Part shown: positions 48,093-57,312 of the stretch, piece by piece
Layout: each line of letters begins with the position of its first letter
Position numbering within the stretch: position 1 is the first letter of the stretch
Position numbers and translations under genes: made by a program
Source of the DNA: Micrococcaceae bacterium Sec5.1
GTDB taxonomy: Bacteria; Actinomycetota; Actinomycetes; Actinomycetales; Micrococcaceae
Length of the DNA: 64,000 nucleotides
Direction: 5' to 3'
Assembly: GCA_039636795.1 (NCBI GenBank)
Contig: CP143430.1
Span: 3,782,001 to 3,846,000, forward strand
Notes under the pieces: generated by a model
What the model was told of the DNA's origin: nothing
Database searches by the model: none
The model's input: only the letters and a program-made list of their open reading frames with translations

Positions 48093-48881
48093 ATGGTTAA
48101 GCAGTCCATTTTCGGTCGGATCTCGCAGCTCGCCAAAGCAAACATCAACGCTTTGCTGGACCAGGCTGAGGACCCGCAGAAGATGCTGGACCAGATGGTC
48201 CGCGACTACACGAACAACATTGCTGAGGCCGAGTCCGCAGTGGCTCAGACCATCGGGAACCTGCGCATGCTCCAGGCCGACTACAACGAAGACGTCAAGA
48301 ATGCCCAGGACTGGGGCAACAAAGCCCTGGCCGCGTCACGCAAGGCCGACGAATACCGTGCTGCCGGTGATACCGAGGATGCCACGAAATTCGACAACCT
48401 GGCCAAGGTTGCCATCCAGCGACAAATGACGGCAGAGTCCGAAGCACGGGCCGCCGAGCCCAGCATCGCGTCCCAGACCGAGGTTGTGGACAAGCTCAAG
48501 AGCGGGCTTGACCAAATGAAGAACAAGCTCAACCAACTCACGGCCAAGCGCAATGAACTGGTGGCCCGTTCCAAGACCGCTGCTGCGCAGTCGCAGGTGC
48601 ACGATGCCCTGAAGAGCATCGACATCATGGACCCCACCAGTGAGGTTGGCCGCTTCGAAGAGAAAATTCGCCGCGAGGAGGCCAAGGTCCTGGGCCAGCA
48701 GGAGCTTGCTGCCTCCAGTTTGGACGCCCAGTTCAACCAGCTGGAAGACCTTGGGGAGCAGACCGAAATTGAGGCGCGTCTTGCGGCCCTCAAGTCCGGC
48801 GGCAGCAAGCCTGCCATCGGTGCCGGTGCCCCTGCGTCCAGCGGTGCAACCATCGACGAAACCGACTTCGACAAGCTCTGA
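48093..48881 (+). CDS. pspA: PspA/IM30 family protein
   Basis: A 262-residue, almost wholly helical protein of the PspA/Vipp1 family. It starts MVKQSIFGRISQLAKANINALL with the amphipathic N-terminal helix, then LDQMVRDYTNNIAEAESAVAQ and long helices; the last 30 residues (from about 230) are Gly/Ala-rich and acidic at the end. Such proteins form ring or helical scaffolds that support stressed cytoplasmic membranes. The preceding TPM gene shares its direction and may be in the same transcript. Confidence 0.93.
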   Translation: MVKQSIFGRISQLAKANINALLDQAEDPQKMLDQMVRDYTNNIAEAESAVAQTIGNLRMLQADYNEDVKNAQDWGNKALAASRKADEYRAAGDTEDATKFDNLAKVAIQRQMTAESEARAAEPSIASQTEVVDKLKSGLDQMKNKLNQLTAKRNELVARSKTAAAQSQVHDALKSIDIMDPTSEVGRFEEKIRREEAKVLGQQELAASSLDAQFNQLEDLGEQTEIEARLAALKSGGSKPAIGAGAPASSGATIDETDFDKL

Positions 48882-48918
48882 CAATGTGAGGGCTTGGCGG
48901 CCCTGTGATATTGCCTGA

Positions 48919-48963
48919 ACCGATGTTGGCTGGACCGATGTTAGCTGGACCGATGTTAGCTGG
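48919..48963. repeat. Three-copy 15-bp tandem repeat after pspA
   Basis: Units ACCGATGTTGGCTGG, ACCGATGTTAGCTGG and ACCGATGTTAGCTGG are in exact 15-base register. The core GTTGGCTGG is close to the core of the repeats at 1035 and 36916. It lies 37 bases downstream of the pspA stop and just ahead of its terminator. Confidence 0.85.
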
Positions 48964-48972
48964 ACCATGAGG

Positions 48973-49005
48973 AATGGCCGGATCCCACTTGGGGATCCGG
49001 CCATT
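48973..49005. terminator. Terminator after pspA / GntR gene
   Basis: Perfect 14-bp arms AATGGCCGGATCCC and GGGATCCGGCCATT with a 5-base loop, followed by TCGTTCTCT. Convergent position means it can serve pspA and the GntR-family gene on the minus strand. Confidence 0.8.
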
Positions 49006-49028
49006 TCGTTCTCTGAGGGCAACCCCGC

Positions 49029-49826
49029 CTAGAGTGAGGAGGGCTCCAACGGATCCTGGCTGGGACTGACATCCGTGGCCACTTCAGCACGAATTTCGAA
49101 ACCCTTTGGGTGGAAATAGGTCACGGTGCATTCAAGGACTTCACCGTGTGCTCCCAGTGTGGTCCTTTCCAAGCGCGGGACCATGGGAAATTCGCGGACA
49201 TTCAGTGCATCGGCGAGGTGCTCCGGCGGGGCGTGCATCGTGACGGTGATTTCAGCACGCTGGAGGGGTTTGGACGTCCTGTCCTGGATGACTTGATAGA
49301 TGGAATTGCGCTCAGCATCCGCGAGGCTGATGTGACGGCCAATGTGCGAAGGGATGAAGATTTCAGCAATGGCATAGGGCCAACCGCCGCTTGAATAGGA
49401 ACGACGGATCACGAGGACAAGATTGTCATCGGACACCAGCTTGGCTGGCACGGACCTATCCTTCTCCATCCACTTGTATTCGATCAGGCCTTTTACAGTC
49501 TTCATTCCTGCTGCTGTGAACGTCTCCATGAAGGGCGCCAAGCGGTTCAGCATCCGTACCGGACGCTGGGCCATGACGAAAGTTCCCTTGCCCTGCCGGC
49601 GAACAAGCAGCCCCTTCACAACGAGGGTTTCTATCGCCTTGCGGACGGTAGTACGGCTGATCCCGTACTCGTCCATCAATGATTCTTCGGTCGGGATCCG
49701 TGCGCCCGGTTCCAACCGGCTGACTTGATCAGTCAATACGTCTGCAACCTGCTGGTACACCGCTACGGGGCTGTTCCTTTGCAGGGCCTGTCGATCCAGG
49801 CCCTGGTTGTAGTCTTCCTTGACCAT
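49029..49826 (-). CDS. GntR-family regulator with UTRA domain
   Basis: A 265-residue HutC/UTRA-type regulator. The N-terminal winged helix (RNSPVAVYQQVADVLTDQVS through ISRTTVRKAIETLVVKG) is typical, and the C-terminal UTRA ligand domain includes RRSYSSGGWPYAIAEIFI and LERTTLGAHGEVLECTVTYF. UTRA proteins sense sugar phosphates or related metabolites. ATG 49826 has GGAAGG upstream. Its targets are not apparent; no sugar gene is adjacent. Confidence 0.9.
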   Translation of the reverse strand: MVKEDYNQGLDRQALQRNSPVAVYQQVADVLTDQVSRLEPGARIPTEESLMDEYGISRTTVRKAIETLVVKGLLVRRQGKGTFVMAQRPVRMLNRLAPFMETFTAAGMKTVKGLIEYKWMEKDRSVPAKLVSDDNLVLVIRRSYSSGGWPYAIAEIFIPSHIGRHISLADAERNSIYQVIQDRTSKPLQRAEITVTMHAPPEHLADALNVREFPMVPRLERTTLGAHGEVLECTVTYFHPKGFEIRAEVATDVSPSQDPLEPSSL

Positions 49827-49917
49827 CCGGCCTTCCCATCCATTCCCGGCATGCCGCCATTCCGGATTTGATGCTAGCACCGGGACTTCCAGGGGTCTGG
49901 TGCAGCACAAAACAAAA

Positions 49918-49947
49918 GGTCCGGATCAGTGAAAACTGATCCGGACC
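49918..49947 (-). terminator. Terminator of first initiator tRNA
   Basis: Arms GGTCCGGATCAGT and ACTGATCCGGACC with a 4-base loop, followed on the minus strand by TTTTGTTTTG. It sits 10 bases after the tRNA 3' end. Confidence 0.85.
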
Positions 49948-49957
49948 TTTTCTCCAG

Positions 49958-50031
49958 TTGCGGGGACAGGATTTGAACCTGTGACCTCTGGGTTATGAGC
50001 CCAGCGAGCTACCGAACTGCTCCACCCCGCG
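49958..50031 (-). tRNA. Initiator tRNA-fMet (CAU), copy 1
   Basis: A 74-base cloverleaf reading from 50031 downwards. The acceptor strand CGCGGGG faces CCCCGCA, which gives the C1:A72 mismatch typical of initiator tRNA. The anticodon arm CTGGG-CTCATAA-CCCAG has anticodon CAT and the three G-C pairs of initiators. The T-arm is CAGG-TTCAAAT-CCTG. CCA is not encoded. Confidence 0.95.
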
Positions 50032-50423
50032 TCGCAAGAACAACTCTACCGCACCCGGAAGGGTGCTTATGACCATAGTGCGGGGAAGGTGCTGCAGATC
50101 ACGGCCCTGAGTGCTAGCCGGCAAATCGTCACCAAGGTCTGCGGCTCAATCGACCTTCAGAGCCTCCCCTTGACCCCGATAACCGGGCACAGTCCGGAGC
50201 CGCAGGGGACACGCAGATTCCACGGCGCCGCGGCATGTGACTACCGCTGCCCGGATTTGAGACTCCCCACCCCGCCAGCCTGTCAGGGGCGCATATGCGT
50301 GGCGACTCTTGAGCTGCGGAGCAGCATCCTTGGGTCGAGTCCGCAAGATGTGCCGCCGCCCCAAACATCACGGGAAAACAAAAGACCCGGACCAGTGAAT
50401 ACTGATCCGGATCTTTTCTCCAG
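50032..50423. other. Spacer between two duplicated tRNA genes
   Basis: A 392-base stretch that contains the terminator hairpin of copy 2 at its right end and no convincing gene. The plus-strand frame 50089-50442 has poor composition and no ribosome site, so it is not called. Confidence 0.6.
50384..50413 (-). terminator. Terminator of second initiator tRNA
   Basis: Arms GACCCGGACCAGT and ACTGATCCGGATC, imperfect (wobble pairs) compared with copy 1, with T-rich sequence beyond on the minus strand (TTTTGTTTTCCC). Confidence 0.7.
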
Positions 50424-50497
50424 TTGCGGGGACAGGATTTGAACCTGTGACCTCTGGGTTATGAGCCCAGCGAGCTACCGAACTGCTCCACCCCGCG
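50424..50497 (-). tRNA. Initiator tRNA-fMet (CAU), copy 2
   Basis: Identical to copy 1 over the gene, with the same C1:A72 acceptor mismatch and CAT anticodon. The flanks also match on both sides: TCTCCAG after the 3' end, and GTCGCAAGAACAAC on the other side. Confidence 0.95.
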
Positions 50498-50626
50498 TCG
50501 CAAGAACAACATTACCGTCAGGTGAATGGCAGACCAAATCCTGACTACGTGATGTGCATCTCCCCCAACCAATATCGCTCAACGCGACTCCAGCAAGCCG
50601 CTGCCCAAGTGTTTCCTTTAAGCCGA

Positions 50627-50667
50627 AAGGGCCGTTGCCCCTCCAGGAGGAGAGGTCAACGGCCCTT
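50627..50667 (-). terminator. Terminator after UPF0182 gene
   Basis: Arms AAGGGCCGTTG and CAACGGCCCTT (50627-50637 and 50657-50667) with a nested CTCC/GGAG stem. On the minus strand it is followed by TCGGCTTAAA. Confidence 0.65.
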
Positions 50668-50700
50668 CTTAATCAGGCTGTGTCAACTATTTACCGGGCA

Positions 50701-53697
50701 TTAGCTGCTCGGCGAAGGCGACGGTGTGGCGCTTGGCGTAGCACTTGGCGTCGCTGTCGGTTCCGGCGTTATGCCGAGACGGGTTTCGGCGTCGATCGCC
50801 CTCTTGAGAGCCTCGGAGAGCCTGGTCTGCTGCTGGCCATAGGTGGCGAAGTCTCCCTTGGCCAGAGCTGCCTGGCCATCCACGATTGCCTTGTTGGCGT
50901 CGTCCAGAGCTGCCTTGAGATCAGCCTTGGCATCAGTCGGGCCGGCCGGGGGCGTTGTGGTCCCAGGCGGGGTCGCGGGCGTCTGGCCATTGTTCTGGAA
51001 GTCGCCTGCCTTGGCACCGGAGTTGCCACCGAACAACTGGTCCAGGGCCTCGTCCAGTGTCGCCGCAAAGCCGATCTTGTCGCCGAAGGCCACGAGCACC
51101 CGCTGCAAGGTGGGGTAAGAAGTCTCGCCTGTTGACTTCAGGTAGACGGGCTGAACATAAAGTAGTCCGCCACCCACGGGCAGGGTCAGCAGGTTGCCGT
51201 TCAAAACATCCGAAGCACCCTGACGCAGCAAGTTAAGCGCCTGGGAGACTGTGGGATCAGAGTTGAACTTGTTCTGCGCCTGGCCTGGGCCAGGGACCTG
51301 GGTGTCCGTTGGAAGTTGCAACAGCCTTAGCTTGCCGTAGCTGTCCGCTTTAACCCCCTTGACATTTCCGGCATCTGAATCCGCCGCCAGGAAGCCATAG
51401 AGGATATTCCTTGCGTTCCCGTTGACTGTTTGCGGAATGAAGGACGACGTCAGTTGGAACGCAGGCTTGTCCTGGTCAGGCATCTGCAGAGACATGTAGA
51501 ACGGCGGCTGCTTGACGGCTTCCGAAACTGTGGGGTCGTTCGGAACACTCCAGGCATCGTTGTTCTGGTAGAAGTTGTCAGGGTTGGTGACGTGGTAGCG
51601 TCCGAGAAGTTCACGTTGGACCTTGAAAAGGTCCTCCGGGTAGCGGACGTGGCTCATGAGTTCGCCAGACATCTCCGTGTAGGGCTTGATAGTGGCAGGG
51701 AACACCTTCTGCCAAGCCTTCAGGAGAGGATCCTGGTCATCCCAGGCGTAGAGCGTGACCGAACCGTCATAAGCGTCAACAGTCGCCTTGACCGAGTTCC
51801 GGATGTAATTGACGGAGCTGTTAGGCAGCGTCACCGTCCGGCCTGCACTTGTCTGCGAATCAACGGTCGCATTCTGCAACTGCTGGGGTTGGGAGTACGG
51901 GAAGTACTGGCTGGTGGTGTAACCGTCAACGATCCACTTCACGCGACCATCGACGACGGCCGGATACGCGTTGCCATCCACGGTCAGGTACGGAGCGAGC
52001 TTCTCAACCCGTTCGCGGGGATTGCGGTCATAGAGAATCTGGGATTTCTCGTTCACGCCATCCGAAAGCAACAAGTCCGAGGACTGGAATTTGATGGAGT
52101 ACAGAATCCGGTTGAGCCAGTTGCCCACAACGGGCCCGCCGTTGCCGGTGAAGGTGTATTGCGTCTCTCCCCCGCCTTCGCGTCCCGCTGGGCGGTCTTG
52201 TTCGCGATGCTGGGCACCTTCCGGAGCGCCAACGATCGAATATTCGGGAGAGTTCTCGCCGAAGTAGATGCGTGGTTCGTACGTTGTGTCATTGCCGAGA
52301 ACGCCGTTGGACGGAATGCCCGATTGCAGGAATTCCGGCTTGCCATCAACCGTGAACTTATTGCCCTTCGCTGCGACCACACCGTAGCCGTGCGTGTACA
52401 CGATGTGCCGGTTGACCCAGGTCTGCTGGTTTGCGCTCAGGCCATCCGGATTCAGCTCGCGAACAGCGATGACGGTGTCCTGTACTTTTCCGTCCACCGT
52501 GTAGCGGTCCACGTTCAGCGTCTGGGGGAATTGGTAGTACGGACGGTACTGCTCAAGCTGGGCGAACGCCGAGGAGATGAGGTTCGGGTCCAGCAGGCGG
52601 ATGTTGGCAGCGGTCTGGGCGTCCTTTGCCAAAGCTCCGCTTGTAGCAGTTGTTGTGGCGTTATAGGCCGAGACATCAATCTTGTCCAGGCCGTAGGCTG
52701 CCCGGGTCATCTTAATGTTGCGGTCGATGTACTCCCTTTCCAGGGTGTTCTCCGAGGGACGCACCTGGAATTGCTGGATAACCCATGGGTACACGCCACC
52801 AGCCAGGATGGCGGTGATGATCAGCATCGCTGTACCGATTACTGGCAAGCGCCAGCGGCCGATGACCGCAGCGATGATAAAGAGGATCGCAACCAAGCCG
52901 GCGGCAACCGCCAGGATGGCCTTCGTGGGTACAACGGCATTGACGTCCGTATACAGTGCACCCGCCCACCGTCCGGATGAGCTTTGCACCGTGGAGTACC
53001 TGTCCAGCCAGAAATTCACGCCAAGCAGCAACAGGAAGAATGCACCCGTCACGGCAATGTGGATCTGCGCGGCACGGCTTGTGAAGACACCACGCTCCAT
53101 GAGCCGGATGCTTCCGTACAGGTAATGAGTGAGGATGCCCGCAATGCCGGCCACTACGGCGATGCTGATGAGGAATCCGGTAACAAAGCCAAGGAACGGA
53201 AGCGACATCAGGTAGAAGCTGATGTCCAGATTGAACAACGGATCTGTTTGGCCAAAGGGTTCCTGGTTGAAGAAGAGGAGGACCTTCTGCCACTGGCTGG
53301 CGGCGGCGCTTCCGGCAAAGAGTCCGAACAGGATGGGCAGGCCGATCATGACGACCCTGCGGACAGGCTCAAGCTGGGCCTGGTAGCGGTTGAGGTTGTC
53401 ACGTGACTCAGCATCCGGAGCGTAGACCGGCCGGGCGTGGTACGCGATCCTGATGGCGAAGTAAACGGCAGCGAACATCATGGCGAAACCGACCAGGAAG
53501 GTGACGATCCGGGCGAGGTTCTCGCGGACATAGACTTCGAAGAAGCCGAGCTGTTGGTACCAGAGGACGTCTGTCCACACATTGGCGAAGAAAATGAATC
53601 CAACGACGGCCACTGCAACGACGATGAGTGTCGGTGTCAGGGCACCTCGTCTCAGCGGCGATCTTCCGGGCGGGTTGGAGCTGGCGGGACGGGACAA
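50701..53697 (-). CDS. UPF0182 family membrane protein
   Basis: A 998-residue protein of the UPF0182 family (Rv3193c type), function unknown. The first 330 residues carry about seven membrane segments ([24 protein letters not shown] through [17 protein letters not shown] region). A large outer-face domain follows (to about 900), with [21 protein letters not shown] and [21 protein letters not shown]. The C-terminal 90 residues are Ala/Pro rich and end in ATPSPSPSS. The start is TTG at 53697 with GAGG upstream. It follows the Lon-like gene, as in Mycobacterium. Confidence 0.92.
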   Translation of the reverse strand: MSRPASSNPPGRSPLRRGALTPTLIVVAVAVVGFIFFANVWTDVLWYQQLGFFEVYVRENLARIVTFLVGFAMMFAAVYFAIRIAYHARPVYAPDAESRDNLNRYQAQLEPVRRVVMIGLPILFGLFAGSAAASQWQKVLLFFNQEPFGQTDPLFNLDISFYLMSLPFLGFVTGFLISIAVVAGIAGILTHYLYGSIRLMERGVFTSRAAQIHIAVTGAFFLLLLGVNFWLDRYSTVQSSSGRWAGALYTDVNAVVPTKAILAVAAGLVAILFIIAAVIGRWRLPVIGTAMLIITAILAGGVYPWVIQQFQVRPSENTLEREYIDRNIKMTRAAYGLDKIDVSAYNATTTATSGALAKDAQTAANIRLLDPNLISSAFAQLEQYRPYYQFPQTLNVDRYTVDGKVQDTVIAVRELNPDGLSANQQTWVNRHIVYTHGYGVVAAKGNKFTVDGKPEFLQSGIPSNGVLGNDTTYEPRIYFGENSPEYSIVGAPEGAQHREQDRPAGREGGGETQYTFTGNGGPVVGNWLNRILYSIKFQSSDLLLSDGVNEKSQILYDRNPRERVEKLAPYLTVDGNAYPAVVDGRVKWIVDGYTTSQYFPYSQPQQLQNATVDSQTSAGRTVTLPNSSVNYIRNSVKATVDAYDGSVTLYAWDDQDPLLKAWQKVFPATIKPYTEMSGELMSHVRYPEDLFKVQRELLGRYHVTNPDNFYQNNDAWSVPNDPTVSEAVKQPPFYMSLQMPDQDKPAFQLTSSFIPQTVNGNARNILYGFLAADSDAGNVKGVKADSYGKLRLLQLPTDTQVPGPGQAQNKFNSDPTVSQALNLLRQGASDVLNGNLLTLPVGGGLLYVQPVYLKSTGETSYPTLQRVLVAFGDKIGFAATLDEALDQLFGGNSGAKAGDFQNNGQTPATPPGTTTPPAGPTDAKADLKAALDDANKAIVDGQAALAKGDFATYGQQQTRLSEALKRAIDAETRLGITPEPTATPSATPSATPSPSPSS

Positions 53698-53827
53698 ACT
53701 CTGTACCTCATTGGTGGTCGTCAGTTAAAAGTCGGTGTGCGTGTGTTCGACGATCTCTGCCCCTGGGCGATGGCGGAGTCCGTCATATATGCCACGAGTG
53801 GCGGTGGAGCTAAGTTCCACCGCCAGT

Positions 53828-54964
53828 CTAGTTGTTGGCGCAGGTGGGAAGGCCCGCCGTGTCTTGTCCTGAACCGAGTCGTTCCACTGCCGCGGTGGCA
53901 TCGGCCAGCGTTTCCACCTTCACTACCTGCAGGCCATCGGGAATATGCCCTACGACGTCGGCACAATTCGCCGCCGGAGCCAGGAACATGGTGGCCCCAT
54001 GCTGACGCGCTCCGATCATCTTCTGTGCAATGCCGCCGATGGCTCCCACTGCCCCATCAGCCGTGATGGTTCCGGTCCCTGCCACGTGCTTTCCTCCTGT
54101 GAGGTCCCCCGGCGTGAGATTGTCCACGACGCCCAGGGCAAACATCATTCCGGCGCTCGGACCCCCCACATTGTCCAAGGAAATTTTCACGTCAAAGGGG
54201 AAGGTGAAGTCGCTGCCCAGGAGAATGCCCAGAACGTAGCGGCCAGCGGGATTCTTGGTGGGCGTTATCGTTTCCGTGACGGCAGAACCGTTCCTGTCCA
54301 CGACGACGGCCACCGGGGCGCCGTTTCCGGCTGCCAGTTCAGCCTGGACCAGGCTGAGGTAGGAGATCGGTTTTCCGTTAATGGAGGTCAGCCGGTCTCC
54401 TTCCTGAAGTTTCCCTGCTGACGGAGACGGGTCCGACAGGCCGGCAACCTTAAGCCTCTGTTCAAAAGGGATGTCCAATTGCCGCAGTGCTGCGGCAACA
54501 GCGTTTTCCTGCGAAGTCTCCATGGCAATCTCGCCTTGCTGGACCGTCTCCTCCGCTGTGGTGCCTTTGGGATAGATCAATTCCTCGGGATAAACGGCTT
54601 TCGATTTGTCCAACCAGGCGCGAAAGACCTCGAAAATAGTTGCGGGAGTCTTCGGCCCGCCCGTCATCACCACCGTCGTCAGGTCCAGGTTCCCCTTGGC
54701 TGGGTAGGACTCATGTCCCGAAATGCTGATGACCGGTTTGTCGCCATCCTGCCCCAGCGTATTAAAGGTCGGTCCGGCAGACTCAACAACATAGGGAACC
54801 GGCAAAGCAGCCGCCCCGATCCCAAGTCCCAGGGCCAAGAGGCCCGAAACCACCATGATCATGTACCGGCCGCTGCCGGGAGGTTCCGGAGATTCGGGGG
54901 AGGAATCGGCGTCGTGCGTTTGACGCGGGTCGAGCGAGCCCTCCGGGCTGGGCGAAGTAAGCAT
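53828..54964 (-). CDS. Lon-like PDZ-domain serine protease
   Basis: A 378-residue protein with a Ser/Pro-rich start, one membrane segment (residues 34-55), a PDZ domain near 165-235 and a C-terminal S16 (Lon-type) protease domain. The catalytic dyad is Ser270 in NVGGPSAGMMFAL and Lys315 in IGGIAQKMIGA. The AAA part of Lon is absent, so no ATP-driven unfolding is expected. ATG 54964 has AGAGAGG upstream. It corresponds to Rv3194c and is divergent from the DUF2342 gene. Confidence 0.93.
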   Translation of the reverse strand: MLTSPSPEGSLDPRQTHDADSSPESPEPPGSGRYMIMVVSGLLALGLGIGAAALPVPYVVESAGPTFNTLGQDGDKPVISISGHESYPAKGNLDLTTVVMTGGPKTPATIFEVFRAWLDKSKAVYPEELIYPKGTTAEETVQQGEIAMETSQENAVAAALRQLDIPFEQRLKVAGLSDPSPSAGKLQEGDRLTSINGKPISYLSLVQAELAAGNGAPVAVVVDRNGSAVTETITPTKNPAGRYVLGILLGSDFTFPFDVKISLDNVGGPSAGMMFALGVVDNLTPGDLTGGKHVAGTGTITADGAVGAIGGIAQKMIGARQHGATMFLAPAANCADVVGHIPDGLQVVKVETLADATAAVERLGSGQDTAGLPTCANN

Positions 54965-55175
54965 TGAGGCCTCTCTTTACCGGCACTATGCGACCGGTAT
55001 TTTGGCTCCTGCCGCTGGCCGCGGCGACGGGCACATACCAAACATCCACATTACGCGGTTGGACGTTGTGGGGATGCTTTGCCTACAGCGAACGACGCCG
55101 CGCACAGGCAGACAGCCTTCCCACCGCGCGGTACGGTGAAAGTGATCACCAGCCAGTTCGACGATCGGCGGCACC

Positions 55176-56627
55176 ATGACTTCCAATCCCAACAACCCGT
55201 CAGATGACGATGAGACGCCCAAGGACCCGCTGGCGGAAATGCTGCAGAACCTGATGGGCGGCCAGGGCATGGGTAACATCGATCCCGCCGAACTCGCCAA
55301 GGCCGCAGGGCTGCCCAACGATCCCCAGCTCCTGCAACAAATGTTCGCGCAGGTCCAGGCCATGATGAGTTCAACGTCCGAGGGTCCTGTGAACTGGCAA
55401 CTGGCCCACGAGAATGCCCGGCGCGTTGCGGCGGCCGGGAGCGATCCCTCGGTCAACGCCCAGCAGGCCCGGGACATCGATGAAGCGCTCCGGCTCGCGG
55501 AACTGTGGCTGGATCCGGTAACAGATCTTTCCGCTACTGGACTTATCGGCCGTGCATGGTCCCGCGCGGAATGGGTTGAAGCAACCCTTGGAACGTGGAA
55601 GCGGCTGACTGAGCCAGTTGCCAACAGCATCGCCAATGCCTTGTCCAACGCGCTGACCCAGCAGATGCCCGAGGAAATGAAGTCCATGATGGGTGGCGCC
55701 TCGTCCATGCTGCAGAATATGGGCGGCGCCATTTTTGGGATGCAACTGGGACAGGCGATTGGCGCACTCTCGGCCGAGGTAGTCAGCTCCACGGACATTG
55801 GTGTTCCCTTGGCTGACCTGGAGATGGCTCTGCTCCCGGCCAACGTCGCCAAGTTCGGCGAAGGACTCAGCCTCCCCGAAAATGATGTCCGGCTCTTCCT
55901 CGCCGTCCGCGAGGCAGCCCACGCCCGGTTGTTCGTGCAGGTGCCGTGGCTTCGCGGCCACTTGCTCGGCGCCATTGAAGCCTATGCGCGAGGCATCCAC
56001 ATTGACATGTCCCGAATCGAGGATCTCGCCCGGGATCTGGATCCCGGCAATCCTGAAGGAATCCAGGAGGCCTTGTCCCAGGGTGTCTTCACTCCGGAGC
56101 GGACGCCAGTGCAGACCGCCGCTCTTGAGAAGCTCGAAACGGCGCTTGCCCTGGTGGAGGGGTGGGTAGATGAACTCACTGCTGAAGCCACGGACAAGGT
56201 ACTGCCCTCGGCTACCGCCCTGCGCGAAACTGTCCGTCGTCGCCGTGCCACCGGCGGTCCCGCTGAACATGCTTTCTCTTCGCTTGTGGGGCTGGAACTG
56301 CGCCCACGCAGGCTTCGCGAGGCCGCTACTCTGTGGGCGACCCTGAAAGAAGAACGCGGTATTGCTGGCAGGGATGCCATCTGGCACCACCCTGACCTGC
56401 TGCCCACCGGGGAAGACCTCGACGATCCGAAGGGCTTCTCCGAACGCCGCAGGCTCGCCGAGGCCAGCGACACCGAAGTTGACGATGCTCTGCAGAAGCT
56501 CTTGAGCGGTGGCTACGATGAGCCCGCTGAAGCCACATCGGAGGACGAAGACTCCCAGGATGAAGGCTCCCAGGACGACACCGGGCCTGACTCGGGCAGC
56601 GAAGACCCGAAGTCACCGTCCACTTAA
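55176..56627 (+). CDS. DUF2342 zincin-like protein (Rv3195 type)
   Basis: A 483-residue protein annotated in families as a zinc-dependent metalloprotease (DUF2342). It starts MTSNPNNPSDDDETP. The putative active-site motif reads REAAHARLF at 245-253, so the first zinc-ligand position is Arg instead of the HExxH His; His249 and Glu246 remain. MEMALLPANVAKFGEGLSLP-like LLPANVAKFGEGL and PWLRGHLLGAIEAYA flank it. The last 40 residues are acidic. Catalysis is uncertain. It lies between the Lon-like gene (divergent) and the YgjP-type gene (convergent). Confidence 0.85.
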   Translation: MTSNPNNPSDDDETPKDPLAEMLQNLMGGQGMGNIDPAELAKAAGLPNDPQLLQQMFAQVQAMMSSTSEGPVNWQLAHENARRVAAAGSDPSVNAQQARDIDEALRLAELWLDPVTDLSATGLIGRAWSRAEWVEATLGTWKRLTEPVANSIANALSNALTQQMPEEMKSMMGGASSMLQNMGGAIFGMQLGQAIGALSAEVVSSTDIGVPLADLEMALLPANVAKFGEGLSLPENDVRLFLAVREAAHARLFVQVPWLRGHLLGAIEAYARGIHIDMSRIEDLARDLDPGNPEGIQEALSQGVFTPERTPVQTAALEKLETALALVEGWVDELTAEATDKVLPSATALRETVRRRRATGGPAEHAFSSLVGLELRPRRLREAATLWATLKEERGIAGRDAIWHHPDLLPTGEDLDDPKGFSERRRLAEASDTEVDDALQKLLSGGYDEPAEATSEDEDSQDEGSQDDTGPDSGSEDPKSPST

Positions 56628-56650
56628 TACTCACCGTCCACCTAAAGTCA

Positions 56651-56683
56651 GCAATGGTCGCCATGGATTATGGCGACCATTGC
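56651..56683. terminator. Terminator between DUF2342 and YgjP-type genes
   Basis: Perfect 14-bp arms GCAATGGTCGCCAT and ATGGCGACCATTGC with a 5-base loop, followed by CGTCTCT. It serves both converging genes. Confidence 0.8.
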
Positions 56684-56688
56684 CGTCT

Positions 56689-57312
56689 CTAGCCCGTCGC
56701 GTCCGGTTCCGTTCCGGCGGATTGGTTGGCGTCACCGCTCAACCCACGGGACGTCGCGAACGCGACCCCCTCCAAGAATGCTTTGGCGCGCTGTGTCTCC
56801 GGGTAGGCCTCAAGCAAGCGCCAAAACTGCGCGTTGTGTCCAGCTACCAGCAGATGCGCCAATTCGTGCAGGAGCACGTAGTCGATCACCCATTGGGGCA
56901 TCGCCTGAAGCTTGTTGGAAAGCCGGATGGTTCCATCCGCTGGAGTAGCCGAACCCCACCGGGAGTTCTGGTTGGTCACCCAGCGGACCGACGTCGGAAC
57001 CGCCCGTCCTCCGAGGTAGGTCCGCGAAAGGTGCGCTGCATGCTGGGCAAGTGCCTCGTCCGTAGCAGGCCTGCGCCGATCTGGTTTACCCGCCCGGCGC
57101 TCGCCTTGCCTCTGCAGCTTGGCAAGCATGCGCCGCACCCACTCGCGCTCCTGCGATTTAGTAAAGCTTGCCGGAATCGCGACAACGGCATTACCGTCTT
57201 CCCAAAACGCTGCTACCGTCCGCCGCCTCCGGGCTGAGCGCCTGACGACTACCGGAGCGCCGTCGTCGGTGAGCATCTGAACGTCGGGCTGACCGGCTGT
57301 TGAACGCGGCAT
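56689..57312 (-). CDS. YgjP-like M48-type metallopeptidase
   Basis: A 207-residue protein of the YgjP/DUF45 metallopeptidase group. The zinc motif HELAHLLVAGHNAQFW sits near residues 149-164 (HELAH plus a third His). The N-terminal 60 residues are basic. SRWGSATPADGTIRLSNKLQ precedes it as in the family. Its ATG overlaps the uvrD2 stop by one base (TGATG), so it is the end of the nudC-uvrD2 transcript. Confidence 0.92.
   Translation of the reverse strand: MPRSTAGQPDVQMLTDDGAPVVVRRSARRRRTVAAFWEDGNAVVAIPASFTKSQEREWVRRMLAKLQRQGERRAGKPDRRRPATDEALAQHAAHLSRTYLGGRAVPTSVRWVTNQNSRWGSATPADGTIRLSNKLQAMPQWVIDYVLLHELAHLLVAGHNAQFWRLLEAYPETQRAKAFLEGVAFATSRGLSGDANQSAGTEPDATG

Noticed and set aside
50089-50442. 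117-residue frame between the two tRNA genes
   Set aside because: It runs into the second tRNA gene, has no ribosome site and no recognisable sequence pattern.
51430-52980. 516-residue plus-strand frame opposite UPF0182
   Set aside because: Antisense to a strongly recognised family protein; composition fits a shadow.
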